Source of the DNA: 4484-232 sp964486555
GTDB taxonomy: Bacteria > Thermotogota > Thermotogae > Thermotogales > Thermotogaceae
Assembly (NCBI GenBank): GCA_964486555.1
Contig: CAZANP010000029.1
Coordinates: forward strand, 1-21,159
DNA: 21,159 nt
Direction: 5' to 3'
This document shows, one piece after another, positions 6,245 through 13,852 of this stretch; position 1 is the first letter of the stretch; each line of letters starts with the position of its first letter. The notes under the pieces are model-generated. The model saw only the letters and a program-made list of their open reading frames with translations. It made no database searches and was not told where the DNA came from. A program made the translations under genes and the position numbers.

Positions 6245-7215
6245 GCACGGTTCTTTCCGTTGAAAAACTTAAGGTTTACTACAGAACCGAAAAAGGTCTT
6301 GTGAAAGCTGTAGATAACGTGACTTTCTCAATAGACGAAGAGGAAACGATGGGGCTCGTTGGTGAATCTGGCTGCGGAAAATCCACACTTGGTAGTACTC
6401 TTTTGAAAATACTGCCAAACAACGCCATCGTCGAAGGAAAGATATTTTTGAACGGGGAAGAGATAGTCTCGAAACCAGAAAAAGAGATGCAGAAGATCAG
6501 AGGTGTCAAAGTTTCGATGATATTCCAAGATCCCATGACTTCTTTAAATCCCATAATGAAGATAGAGGATCATTTCATCGAGACGATTCTGACTCACAAA
6601 CCGGATCTCACAAGGGATGAAGCAAGGGAAATGGCTATAAAAGCTCTAGAGAGTGTTGGAATAGACAAATCCAGGATAAAGGATTACCCCTTTCAATTCA
6701 GTGGTGGGATGAGACAGAGAGTGATGATAGCCCTTGCTATAGTCCTGAATCCTGTAATGCTCATAGCTGATGAGCCGACAACATCACTCGACGTTATAGT
6801 CCAAGCCCAGATACTCGAGCTTCTGAAAGACCTCAAGAACAAGTACAAGATGTCGATGCTCCTCATAACACACGATTTGGGAGTTGTTGCGGAGATGGCT
6901 GATAGAATAGGAGTCATGTACGCCGGACATTTGGTGGAGTTGGGAAAAAGTGAGAAAATATATTACGAGCCGAAGCATCCCTATACCAAAGCTCTTTTGG
7001 AATCCATACCGAACACCAATATAGAGGATAAAGAGCTGAGGTTCATACCTGGAAGTCCCCCTGACCTTGTTGATCCACCCAAAGGATGCAGATTCGCACC
7101 GAGATGTCCGAAAGCCAGGAAAATATGCTGGGAAAGAGAACCACCTGTCTTCGATGTCGATGGAACGCTGGTGAAATGCTGGATCTATGAGGAGGGAAAG
7201 GGTGGCACTACTTGA
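6241..7215 (+). CDS. Opp/Dpp-family ABC transporter ATP-binding protein (OppD/DppD type)
   Basis: First of two ATPase subunits of the importer. The 324-residue protein has Walker A GESGCGKST (41-49), Q-loop MIFQDPMTSLNP, signature FSGGMRQRV, Walker B VMLIADEPTTSLDV and switch-loop LLITHDLGVVAEM. The C-terminal oligopeptide-transporter extension begins near 265 (FIPGSPPDLVDPPKG) and carries four cysteines in the pattern C-x5-C-x6-C-x16-C (CRFAPRC to LVKC), a spacing seen in this subfamily that can hold a metal centre. The ATG at 6241 overlaps the permease stop as ATGA, so translation is coupled. All catalytic residues are intact. Substrate cannot be read from the ATPase. Confidence 0.95.
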   Translation: MSTVLSVEKLKVYYRTEKGLVKAVDNVTFSIDEEETMGLVGESGCGKSTLGSTLLKILPNNAIVEGKIFLNGEEIVSKPEKEMQKIRGVKVSMIFQDPMTSLNPIMKIEDHFIETILTHKPDLTRDEAREMAIKALESVGIDKSRIKDYPFQFSGGMRQRVMIALAIVLNPVMLIADEPTTSLDVIVQAQILELLKDLKNKYKMSMLLITHDLGVVAEMADRIGVMYAGHLVELGKSEKIYYEPKHPYTKALLESIPNTNIEDKELRFIPGSPPDLVDPPKGCRFAPRCPKARKICWEREPPVFDVDGTLVKCWIYEEGKGGTT

Positions 7216-8185
7216 AGTATCGAATTTGAAAAAACACTTTCCAGTTAAGAGAACGTTCGTTGAGGCTCTTCTTGGAAAAAAACAAGAGTTTGTGAAAGCT
7301 GTCGATGGTGTTTCCTTCGAAATCGAAGAAGGAGAAACCCTGGGATTGGTTGGAGAGTCGGGAAGTGGTAAAACGACAACAGGAAGACTCGTTTTGAGAC
7401 TCATAGAGCCAACTGAGGGTAAAATAATGTTCGATGGTGTAAACCTACTCGACCTTTCGAAGGAAGAATTGAGAAAGTTCAGAAAGAACATTCAGATAAT
7501 ATTCCAGGATCCCATGGCGTCTCTGAATCCTTACATGAAGATAGGAGACGCCATAAAACATCCTTTGGATATACATGAGATAGGTAGTAAAAATGAGAGG
7601 AAGAAGATGGTCTATGAAATGTTACAAAAGGTGAATTTGGAACCTGTTGAAGAGTTCTACAACAGATATCCCAGGGAACTTTCCGGCGGCCAGAGGCAGA
7701 GGGTGGTTATAGCAAGGGCTTTGATCGTGAAACCGAGATTTGTTGTCGCAGATGAAGCTGTTGCCATGCTCGATGTTTCGGTAAGATCGCAACTACTGAA
7801 ACTTCTGATAAACCTGAAGGAAGAGTTCAATCTCACGATGCTCTTCATAACTCATGATCTTGCCACCACCAAGTACATATGCAACAAGATCGCGGTCATG
7901 TACCTTGGTAAACTCGTAGAGGTAGGAAATTTCGAGGATATCTACAAACATCCCGCTCATCCTTACACCAAAGCTTTGATATCTGCCGTTCCAGAACCAG
8001 ATCCTAAAAAGAAGAAAGAAAAGATGATACCCAAAGGGGAGGTGCCGAATCCCATAAATCCACCAAGTGGCTGCAGATTCCATCCAAGATGTCCTTACGC
8101 TAAGGACATATGCTCAAAAAAGGAACCTGAATTCATTGAGATCACTGAGGGTCATAAGGTGGCGTGTCATATCTATTCCAAATAA
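7202..8185 (+). CDS. Opp/Dpp-family ABC transporter ATP-binding protein (OppF/DppF type)
   Basis: Second ATPase subunit, 327 residues from the GTG at 7202. Motifs: LLEVSNLKKHFPVKR at the start (typical of the F subunit), Walker A GESGSGKTT, Q-loop IIFQDPMASLNP, signature LSGGQRQRV, Walker B VVADEAVAMLDVSV, switch-loop LFITHDLATTKY and the C-terminal oligopeptide extension with four Cys (CRFHPRC to VACH). Walker B keeps the catalytic Glu, but the usual DEPVSALD is DEAVAMLD, a variant I associate with oligosaccharide-importing Opp-type systems of thermophiles. The frame extends to an ATG at 7187, but GAGGAGG at 7189-7195 is the natural ribosome binding site for the GTG, giving a 14-base overlap with the D gene. 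Confidence 0.94.
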   Translation: MALLEVSNLKKHFPVKRTFVEALLGKKQEFVKAVDGVSFEIEEGETLGLVGESGSGKTTTGRLVLRLIEPTEGKIMFDGVNLLDLSKEELRKFRKNIQIIFQDPMASLNPYMKIGDAIKHPLDIHEIGSKNERKKMVYEMLQKVNLEPVEEFYNRYPRELSGGQRQRVVIARALIVKPRFVVADEAVAMLDVSVRSQLLKLLINLKEEFNLTMLFITHDLATTKYICNKIAVMYLGKLVEVGNFEDIYKHPAHPYTKALISAVPEPDPKKKKEKMIPKGEVPNPINPPSGCRFHPRCPYAKDICSKKEPEFIEITEGHKVACHIYSK

Positions 8186-8203
8186 TTGGGGAGGTGTTTT
8201 ATC

Positions 8204-9703
8204 ATGAGGAAGTTTCTCGTCTTTTTGATCGTTGTACTGGCTCTTATGGTCTTCGCTAAGGATTTCATAGTCGTGGGGACAACCGATAAGATCAGATCCC
8301 TCGATCCAGCAAGATGTTACGATTACTTCTCATCCAACATCCTCCAGAACGTCATGGTGGGGCTCGTAGATTACAAAATAGGAACCAGCATCTTGAAACC
8401 GATGCTTGCAGAAAGCTGGGATGTTCTGGACGGAGGGAAAACATACGTTTTCCATCTGAGGAAAGATGCGGTTTTTGAAGATGGAACACCCATCGACGCT
8501 CATGTTTTCAAATACTCGTTCGACAGAGTTATGAAACTGAATGGAGACCCTGCATTTCTGCTTTCCGATGTCGTTGAAAAGACCGAGGTTGTGGACGATT
8601 ACACCTTCAAAGTTACTCTCAAATATCCGTTCTCAGCATTTGTTTCCGTCCTCGGATACACCGTTGCGTATCCTGTGAATCCCAAGGTTTATCCTGAAAA
8701 TGAGTTCTACGAAGATGTACCATCTGCTTCAGGTCCTTATAAAGTTAAGGAGTGGATCAGGGACGTCAGGATCGTTCTGGAAGAGAATCCGAAATTCTTC
8801 GGGGAAAAACCGAAGACCAAAGTCATAATCATCAATTTCTACGAGAGTGCTGCCACTCTAAGGCTTGCTCTTGAAACGGGCGAGATCGACGTTGCGTACA
8901 GACACCTCGATCCGAGAGACATCATAGACCTCAAAGGAAGAGAAGACATTGTCGTTTACGAAGGAGCGAGCCCACAGATAAGGTACCTCGTCATAAACGT
9001 GACACAGAAACCCTTCGATGACAAGAGAGTCAGGAAAGCTATAGCTTACGCTGTTGACAGAAAGAGAATCATCGAAGACGTGTTCGTGGGTCTTGCAAAA
9101 CCACTTTATTCCTTGATCCCCGAAGGAATGTGGAGTCACAAGAACGTCTTCCCAGAGAGAGATCTTGAAAAGGCAAGAGAGCTTCTCAAGGAAGCTGGAT
9201 ACGATGAAAAACACCCGCTCACCATAGATCTATGGTACACCCCTACACATTATGGAACGACGGAAGCCGATGTGGCCCAGGTTTTGAAAGAATCCCTTGA
9301 GGAAACGGGGGTTATAAAGGTCACCATCAAATACGCAGAATGGTCAACGTACATAGACTACTTCCTGGAAGGTGCCATGGGACTCTTCCTGCTTGGATGG
9401 TATCCAGATTACCTGGATCCTGATGACTACGTGTGGCCATTCCTGAGTGAAAGTGGTGCGAAATCCCTCGGTAGCTTCTACTCCAACGAATTCGTCGAAG
9501 AGCTCATGATAAAGGCAAGAGGATTCACAGGAGAATCCGCAAGAATCCCATTCTATGAAAAAGTTCAGGATATCCTTGCAGAAGACGTTCCGTACATCCC
9601 ACTTTGGCAGGGTGTTGCAACCTGTGCTGCCAAGAAATCTGTGAAGGGAATACTGCTTGAGCCAACCCAGATATTCAGGTATTACATTCTCTACGAAGAG
9701 TGA
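8204..9703 (+). CDS. Family 5 extracellular solute-binding protein (OppA/DppA type)
   Basis: This is the secreted receptor that captures the substrate outside the inner membrane and delivers it to the permeases. The 499-residue protein starts with a signal peptide, MRKFLVFLIVVLALMVFA, with a likely type I cleavage after VFA (residue 18); there is no lipobox cysteine, so it should be soluble in the periplasm-like space. The family signature is seen in AESWDVLDGGKTYVFHLRKD and VFEDGTPIDAHVFKYSFDRV, later AYAVDRKRI and the closing AEDVPYIPLWQG. Length is typical. The ATG at 8204 follows GGGGAGGTG by seven bases; an upstream in-frame start at 8186 would spoil the signal peptide. Ligand cannot be told from sequence: in Thermotogales many family 5 proteins bind oligosaccharides rather than peptides. 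A strong hairpin follows the stop codon. Confidence 0.94.
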   Translation: MRKFLVFLIVVLALMVFAKDFIVVGTTDKIRSLDPARCYDYFSSNILQNVMVGLVDYKIGTSILKPMLAESWDVLDGGKTYVFHLRKDAVFEDGTPIDAHVFKYSFDRVMKLNGDPAFLLSDVVEKTEVVDDYTFKVTLKYPFSAFVSVLGYTVAYPVNPKVYPENEFYEDVPSASGPYKVKEWIRDVRIVLEENPKFFGEKPKTKVIIINFYESAATLRLALETGEIDVAYRHLDPRDIIDLKGREDIVVYEGASPQIRYLVINVTQKPFDDKRVRKAIAYAVDRKRIIEDVFVGLAKPLYSLIPEGMWSHKNVFPERDLEKARELLKEAGYDEKHPLTIDLWYTPTHYGTTEADVAQVLKESLEETGVIKVTIKYAEWSTYIDYFLEGAMGLFLLGWYPDYLDPDDYVWPFLSESGAKSLGSFYSNEFVEELMIKARGFTGESARIPFYEKVQDILAEDVPYIPLWQGVATCAAKKSVKGILLEPTQIFRYYILYEE

Positions 9704-9709
9704 ACTTGT

Positions 9710-9729
9710 CCCGCCCCGAAAGGGGCGGG
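9710..9729 (+). other. GC-rich GAAA-tetraloop hairpin between binding-protein and permease genes
   Basis: CCCGCCCC (9710-9717), GAAA (9718-9721) and GGGGCGGG (9722-9729) form a perfect eight-pair stem with a GNRA loop, six bases after the binding-protein stop. No T tract follows (CTCCTTGC), so it is not a classical terminator. Such hairpins commonly protect the upstream message from 3' exonucleases, letting the binding protein be made in excess over the membrane subunits, or cause partial termination. Confidence 0.8.
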
Positions 9730-9744
9730 CTCCTTGCTGAGGAG
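9730..9744 (+). promoter_or_regulatory. Small hairpin that could mask the ribosome binding site of the second permease
   Basis: CTCCT (9730-9734) can pair with AGGAG (9740-9744) over a five-base loop; the right arm is the Shine-Dalgarno of the permease gene starting at 9753. The stem abuts the GAAA hairpin directly and could stack on it. Five pairs is weak, especially at high growth temperature, so an effect on translation is only a possibility. Confidence 0.35.
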
Positions 9745-9752
9745 GTAGAGAG

Positions 9753-10760
9753 ATGTCTCTTAAAGCCTACATAATAACCAGAATCATACTTGCTATTCCG
9801 ATGATGCTCATCCTTCTTTCTCTCATATTCTTCATCCTCAGGATAATACCTGGTGATCCTGTTAAGGCTATTCTTGGAGGGAAAGCTCCCATAGAAGTTA
9901 TCGAGAGGAAAAGACATGAACTTGGACTCGATAAACCCATTCCAATCCAATTTGTGGAATATTTAGGAAAGCTTATGAAGGGTGATATGGGTAAATCCAC
10001 CCTGACGGGAAGACCCGTTTGGGACGAGTTAATGGAGAGATTCCCAGCGACTGTGGAGCTTACGTTGTTCGGTTTCAGCATAGCCGTTCTCATAGGCGTT
10101 TTCTGGGGAGCTGAAGCTGCAAGGAAAAAGGATAAAACCATGGATGTGTCCGCGAGAGTATTTGCGATGCTCATGTATGCTATTCCAATCTTCTGGCTAG
10201 GTTTGATGTTTCAGTTTCTATTCGGTATGATCTTGAGATGGTTTCCAGTGGGGGGAAGGATATCTGCGGCTGTCTCGTTAAAACCCATCACAGGTCTTTA
10301 CATTCTCGATTCTCTTATTCAGGGAAACTGGACCGCTTTGAAAGACGTTCTGTGGCATCTTGTTCTTCCAGGAACCACCTTGGGTTTGGTCATCTCAAGC
10401 ATATTTCTGAGAATGGTCAGAAACAACACGGTTTTGATGCTCTCCCAGGATTTTGTTAAAGCCGCAAAAGCAAGAGGAATAAAGGAAAAAGTGGTTCTGT
10501 ACAGACACGCACTCAAAAACGCTTTCGTTCCCATACTCACGATGATGGGTCTTCAACTTGCACTTCTCCTTGCAGGAGCTGTTCTTACAGAGACAACCTT
10601 TTCATGGCCAGGTCTTGGTAGCTACCTGATAATGAAAATAAGGTACAGAGATTTTCCCGCAATACAAGGAACAGTCGTCTTCTTTGCTTTCATAGTAGTT
10701 GTTATAAGCATATTGGTGGATATCATAAATGCTCTGGTCGATCCTAGAGTGAGATATTAA
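9753..10760 (+). CDS. Opp/Dpp-family ABC transporter permease (OppB/DppB type)
   Basis: Second membrane subunit of the importer, 335 residues. The N-terminus is the family-typical MSLKAYIITRIILAIPMMLI helix, followed by FFILRIIPGDPVKAILG and a large outer loop (ELGLDKPIPIQFVEYLGKL, then GDMGKS), then five membrane helices. The EAA loop is at about 235-262 (AKARGIKEKVVLYRHALKNAF), and GAVLTETTFSWPGLGSYL is diagnostic of the B subunit. ATG at 9753 with GAGGAGGT nine bases upstream. Finding the B permease last, after the binding protein, is unusual: the common order is A-B-C-D-F, and here it is C-D-F-A-B. No terminator is evident in the 147-bp gap after it (10761-10907), which is AT-rich and holds only the rsmH promoter. 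Confidence 0.94.
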   Translation: MSLKAYIITRIILAIPMMLILLSLIFFILRIIPGDPVKAILGGKAPIEVIERKRHELGLDKPIPIQFVEYLGKLMKGDMGKSTLTGRPVWDELMERFPATVELTLFGFSIAVLIGVFWGAEAARKKDKTMDVSARVFAMLMYAIPIFWLGLMFQFLFGMILRWFPVGGRISAAVSLKPITGLYILDSLIQGNWTALKDVLWHLVLPGTTLGLVISSIFLRMVRNNTVLMLSQDFVKAAKARGIKEKVVLYRHALKNAFVPILTMMGLQLALLLAGAVLTETTFSWPGLGSYLIMKIRYRDFPAIQGTVVFFAFIVVVISILVDIINALVDPRVRY

Positions 10761-10851
10761 TATTACTATACATATATTTACATGCTTCTGAAATCATGGA
10801 AAAGCCTTTAAACACCTGATTCCGGATATGAAAAGTTATTTTATAGAAATT

Positions 10852-10880
10852 TTGAAATTTTTACACGAAAGAGTTATAAT
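10852..10880 (+). promoter_or_regulatory. Near-consensus sigma-70-type promoter for the rsmH-ftsL-PBP operon
   Basis: TTGAAA (10852-10857) and a perfect TATAAT (10875-10880) are exactly 17 bases apart. The expected start of transcription is near 10887, giving about 20 bases of leader before the chosen rsmH start at 10908. Confidence 0.85.
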
Positions 10881-10907
10881 CATAAAATGATTTTTGGAGC
10901 GGAGGAT

Positions 10908-11792
10908 ATGAGAGAATACTCAGCATATCATGTCCCAGTTCTTGTAAATGAGGTTGTAGAACACCTTTTGACTCCGCAATGTAAGTTCATACTTGATTGT
11001 ACAGTTGGAGAAGGTGGACATGCAAGAGCTTTGTTAGCATCCTGTAAAGATTGTTTCTTGATAGGTGTTGATCTGGATTCAGAGGTTTTGAACCTAGCGG
11101 AGCGGAAATTAAAGGAATTTGAAGGAAGGTACAAACTGTTCAAAGCTTCGTATGTGGATGTCGATCTCATCCTAAAGTCGATGAATATTGAAAGGGTCGA
11201 TGGAATACTGATGGATCTAGGAGTTTCGATGTATCAGCTCAAGGGTGAGGGTAGAGGCTTCACCTTTGAGAAAGAAGAGCCTTTAGACATGCGGATGGAT
11301 TTGGAATCGGATTTCTCGGCATGGAACGTTGTCAACGAGTTTTCCGAAGGAGAACTCTCAAGAATTATTTTCGAGTACGGTGAAGAGAAGAGATTTGCCA
11401 GACGAATTGCAAGAAAGATCGTTGAGAGAAGACCTATAAATACCACTCTCGACCTTGTGAAAGCGATAGCAGAGGCTATTCCTCAGAGGGAAAGAGCCAG
11501 GAGAAAAAAGCATTTCGCGACGAAAACTTTCCAAGCTATTCGTATCGTTGTGAACAGAGAATTGGACAATCTAAAGAGTTTCCTCGAAAAAGCACCAAAT
11601 TTTTTAACATCTGGAGGAAGGATTGCCGTAATCTCTTTTCACTCTTTGGAAGATAGGATAGTAAAAAACGCTTTCAGAAACTCCGAAAAATTGAAGATCT
11701 TGACACCGAAACCGATCAGACCATCGGAGAAAGAGGTAAAAGAGAATCCCAGATCCAGAAGTGGGAGGTTGAGGATAGCGGAGCGGATCTAG
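10908..11792 (+). CDS. rsmH: 16S rRNA (cytosine-1402-N4)-methyltransferase RsmH
   Basis: RsmH (MraW) transfers a methyl group from S-adenosylmethionine to N4 of C1402 in the decoding centre of 16S rRNA. The 294-residue product matches the family along its whole length: YHVPVLVNEVVEHL at the start, the SAM-binding DCTVGEGGHARALL, DLDSEVL, the active-site MDLGVSMYQL, RGFTFEKEEPLDMRMD, FATKTFQAIRIVVNREL, and VISFHSLEDRIVKNAF. The ATG at 10908 is preferred over an in-frame ATG at 10887: GGAGG lies just before it, MREYSAYH resembles my memory of the T. maritima N-terminus, and 10887 coincides with the predicted transcription start. It leads a division cluster, as in most bacteria, but mraZ is absent upstream. 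Confidence 0.96.
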   Translation: MREYSAYHVPVLVNEVVEHLLTPQCKFILDCTVGEGGHARALLASCKDCFLIGVDLDSEVLNLAERKLKEFEGRYKLFKASYVDVDLILKSMNIERVDGILMDLGVSMYQLKGEGRGFTFEKEEPLDMRMDLESDFSAWNVVNEFSEGELSRIIFEYGEEKRFARRIARKIVERRPINTTLDLVKAIAEAIPQRERARRKKHFATKTFQAIRIVVNRELDNLKSFLEKAPNFLTSGGRIAVISFHSLEDRIVKNAFRNSEKLKILTPKPIRPSEKEVKENPRSRSGRLRIAERI

Positions 11793-11811
11793 GGGGAAGG
11801 AGGAGAGAAAG

Positions 11812-12090
11812 TTGAACCCCGTGAAAGCGAAAGTAAAGCGGAGCGAACTCACTCGAGAAGTTTCCGGGATCTATCACGTTCTGTTCGTATTCGCTGTTTT
11901 CATAGCGGTTGTGATCCTTGGAATGTTCCTTTTCAAAATCAGCAGGGATGCTTTCTACCTCTCCCAGGAAACGAGAAGAATGGAAATGGAGATTAAAAAA
12001 TTGGAGAAAGATCTGGAATCGTTGAATAACGAATATCTCACCCTGATATCTCATTTCAATGTGGTGATTTCTCCTGATGAATGGAGATGA
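11812..12090 (+). CDS. ftsL: FtsL-like division protein
   Basis: The 92-residue product has the bitopic architecture of FtsL: a basic cytoplasmic tail (1-21, KAKVKRSELTR), one membrane helix (~22-44, LFVFAVFIAVVILGMFLF), and an extracytoplasmic coiled coil (~50-80, ETRRMEMEIKKLEKDLESL). FtsL sequences diverge greatly, so the call rests on length, topology and position between rsmH and a class B penicillin-binding protein gene, where ftsL is found across bacteria. FtsL helps the divisome activate septal peptidoglycan synthesis. Start is a TTG at 11812 with AAGGAGG eight bases upstream. It overlaps the next gene by 14 bases. Confidence 0.75.
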   Translation: MNPVKAKVKRSELTREVSGIYHVLFVFAVFIAVVILGMFLFKISRDAFYLSQETRRMEMEIKKLEKDLESLNNEYLTLISHFNVVISPDEWR

Positions 12091-13852
12091 TCTTTGGAAG
12101 GCGCGTGTTTTCCTCATATTCATCATCTTCATTATATTTCTGGGATTGGCCTTCATAGGATTGATCACAACCCCATCGTCGATTTTGAGGAGAAATATGT
12201 GGAGTTATTTCATCCCTCCCGCAAGAGGGGATATTTTGGATAAATCTGGCAGGAACTGTGCTACAGACCTTCTGTTCTACGTTGCCTATCTGGATGTGAA
12301 TTACCTCAAAAAGCATCTCGATTCCCACCTTGAAACTTCCCTCCTCGATCTTCTCAGAAACTTCAATTTACATTTGAAAATAGACGACGTTTTGAAGAGA
12401 AAAATCGTCAAACTCGGCGAGAGCGAGGAGAGAGACGATATACTGAGAAAGATACCGATAGATCTCTTCCCTTATGTCAACATATCCCTAGAGTACAGAA
12501 GGAGCAAGGTCAACGAATTCGGTGTGGGAGTGATCGTCGGAGCTGTAGTCAATGGAAAGGGAAAATACGGAGTCGAGGGATACTTTGACGATATCCTGAG
12601 GGGGAAAAAAAGAGGAAAGTTGAAGGTTAAGATCTATGGAACACTCAGAATACAACCGGAGGTTGTGGAATACGTGCCACCTGTTAATGGAAAAGATGTG
12701 AGAATAGCAATAGATCTCGATCTTCAGAGAGCGATTTACAAAGAGCTTTTGAATCATGTTAAAAAACACAAGGCAACCTGCGGTCATGTCATAGTTATGG
12801 AATCCAAAACTGGAAAGATAAGGGCTATGGTAACAACCTCTAATTGGAACGATATCGTCATGGGTTACATAGAACCCGGATCTTCCATAAAGCCTGTTGT
12901 GTATTCCATTGCACTGGAAACCGAATCCGTGTCTCCTGACATGACACACAACTGTGCTGGTTGGATAAAACCTGTTGAGAATCTGAAATACGTTATAAGG
13001 GACGTTGAGGCCCATGGTTTGGTCAATCTGGAAGAAGGGATTGTGAAATCCTGTAACAGCATGACAGTTATGGTATCCAGAGCTATAAGGGATCACATAG
13101 GAGAAGAAGGTTTCTATCAATGGCTCAGAAAATTTGGCTTTGGAAGGAAAACAGGGATCGAATTGGATGGAGAGATAGAAGGAGTTTTGAGAGAACCGGG
13201 CAAGTGGTCGGTTATAGATTTTGCAGAGATCGCCATAGGTCAAGGAATCGGAGTCACCCCCATACAGTTGATAAGCGCTCTGAACGTTTTTGCAAATGAC
13301 GGGTACTACGTGAAACCCACGATTCTGGAAGATTCAGAAGTTGAGAAGAGGTTGGTGGTGTCTTCAAAGACGGCTCAGTTCATAAAAAATGCAATGAAAA
13401 AAGTGGTTGAGGAAGGAACTGGAAGAATGGCCAGGGTTCAGGGAATCAGCATAGCGGGTAAAACGGGAACAGCTCAGAAGGCAGTTGAGGGAAGATACAC
13501 AAATCATTATCATTCAATTTTCGTCGGATTCTTTCCTTCAGACGATCCAAAATACACCATACTCGTTCATATAGACGATCCAAAGGATGAATATTTAGGT
13601 GGAGAGGTAGCAGCTCCTCTGTTTTCGAAAATTGTGAAGGTATTGACCTCTAAAAAGATCTATAAAATAAAGATCACTAAAGGAGTCATGCCGGACCTTA
13701 GAGGATTGAGTTTGAAAGATGCCCTTTTGATACTGAAAAGTATGGGAGTAGCGGATGTTAAATATAAAGGTGAGGGAGTGATCGTCGATCAATCTCCCCC
13801 ACCAGGTTCTTTCGAAATAAAAGAAGTCGAGCTCATTCTTCAACCAAAGTAG
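12077..13852 (+). CDS. Class B penicillin-binding protein with C-terminal PASTA domain (FtsI/PBP2-like transpeptidase)
   Basis: A peptidoglycan transpeptidase that cross-links stem peptides outside the inner membrane. The 591-residue protein has a short cytoplasmic tail, a membrane anchor at ~10-31, a dimerisation domain beginning with PPARGDILDKSGR (~47-60), and the transpeptidase domain at ~205-525 with SSIK (Ser269 nucleophile, Lys272), SCN (325-327) and KTG (462-464). Residues ~535-591 are one PASTA repeat (GVMPDLRGLSLKDALLIL, then VIVDQSPPPGSFE). Position after rsmH and ftsL points to a septal, FtsI-like role. ATG at 12077 overlaps the ftsL end by 14 bases and has no strong Shine-Dalgarno, so translation probably depends on ribosomes finishing ftsL. 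Its 3' end overlaps the convergent trxB by 13 bp, without any terminator. Confidence 0.93.
   Translation: MNGDDLWKARVFLIFIIFIIFLGLAFIGLITTPSSILRRNMWSYFIPPARGDILDKSGRNCATDLLFYVAYLDVNYLKKHLDSHLETSLLDLLRNFNLHLKIDDVLKRKIVKLGESEERDDILRKIPIDLFPYVNISLEYRRSKVNEFGVGVIVGAVVNGKGKYGVEGYFDDILRGKKRGKLKVKIYGTLRIQPEVVEYVPPVNGKDVRIAIDLDLQRAIYKELLNHVKKHKATCGHVIVMESKTGKIRAMVTTSNWNDIVMGYIEPGSSIKPVVYSIALETESVSPDMTHNCAGWIKPVENLKYVIRDVEAHGLVNLEEGIVKSCNSMTVMVSRAIRDHIGEEGFYQWLRKFGFGRKTGIELDGEIEGVLREPGKWSVIDFAEIAIGQGIGVTPIQLISALNVFANDGYYVKPTILEDSEVEKRLVVSSKTAQFIKNAMKKVVEEGTGRMARVQGISIAGKTGTAQKAVEGRYTNHYHSIFVGFFPSDDPKYTILVHIDDPKDEYLGGEVAAPLFSKIVKVLTSKKIYKIKITKGVMPDLRGLSLKDALLILKSMGVADVKYKGEGVIVDQSPPPGSFEIKEVELILQPK

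Noticed and set aside
6784..7491. 235-codon minus-strand frame across the junction of the two importer ATPase genes
   Set aside because: Both ATPase genes on the plus strand have full motif sets here; the antisense frame is Ser/Phe-rich with no recognisable domain.
10761..10907. Small RNA or riboswitch in the gap between the importer and rsmH
   Set aside because: The gap is AT-rich with no stable hairpin or conserved aptamer-like motif that I can see; only the promoter is supported.
12488..13243. 251-codon open frame on the minus strand inside the PBP gene
   Set aside because: It is antisense to the transpeptidase domain with its catalytic motifs, has no ribosome binding site, and its composition is rich in Tyr, Phe, His and Cys, as expected for a shadow of a coding strand.
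13780..13850. Intrinsic terminator for trxB within the end of the PBP gene
   Set aside because: On the minus strand GAAG/CTTC arms followed by TTTTATTT can be drawn near 13815-13845, but the stem is only about four pairs with a long loop, too weak to call.
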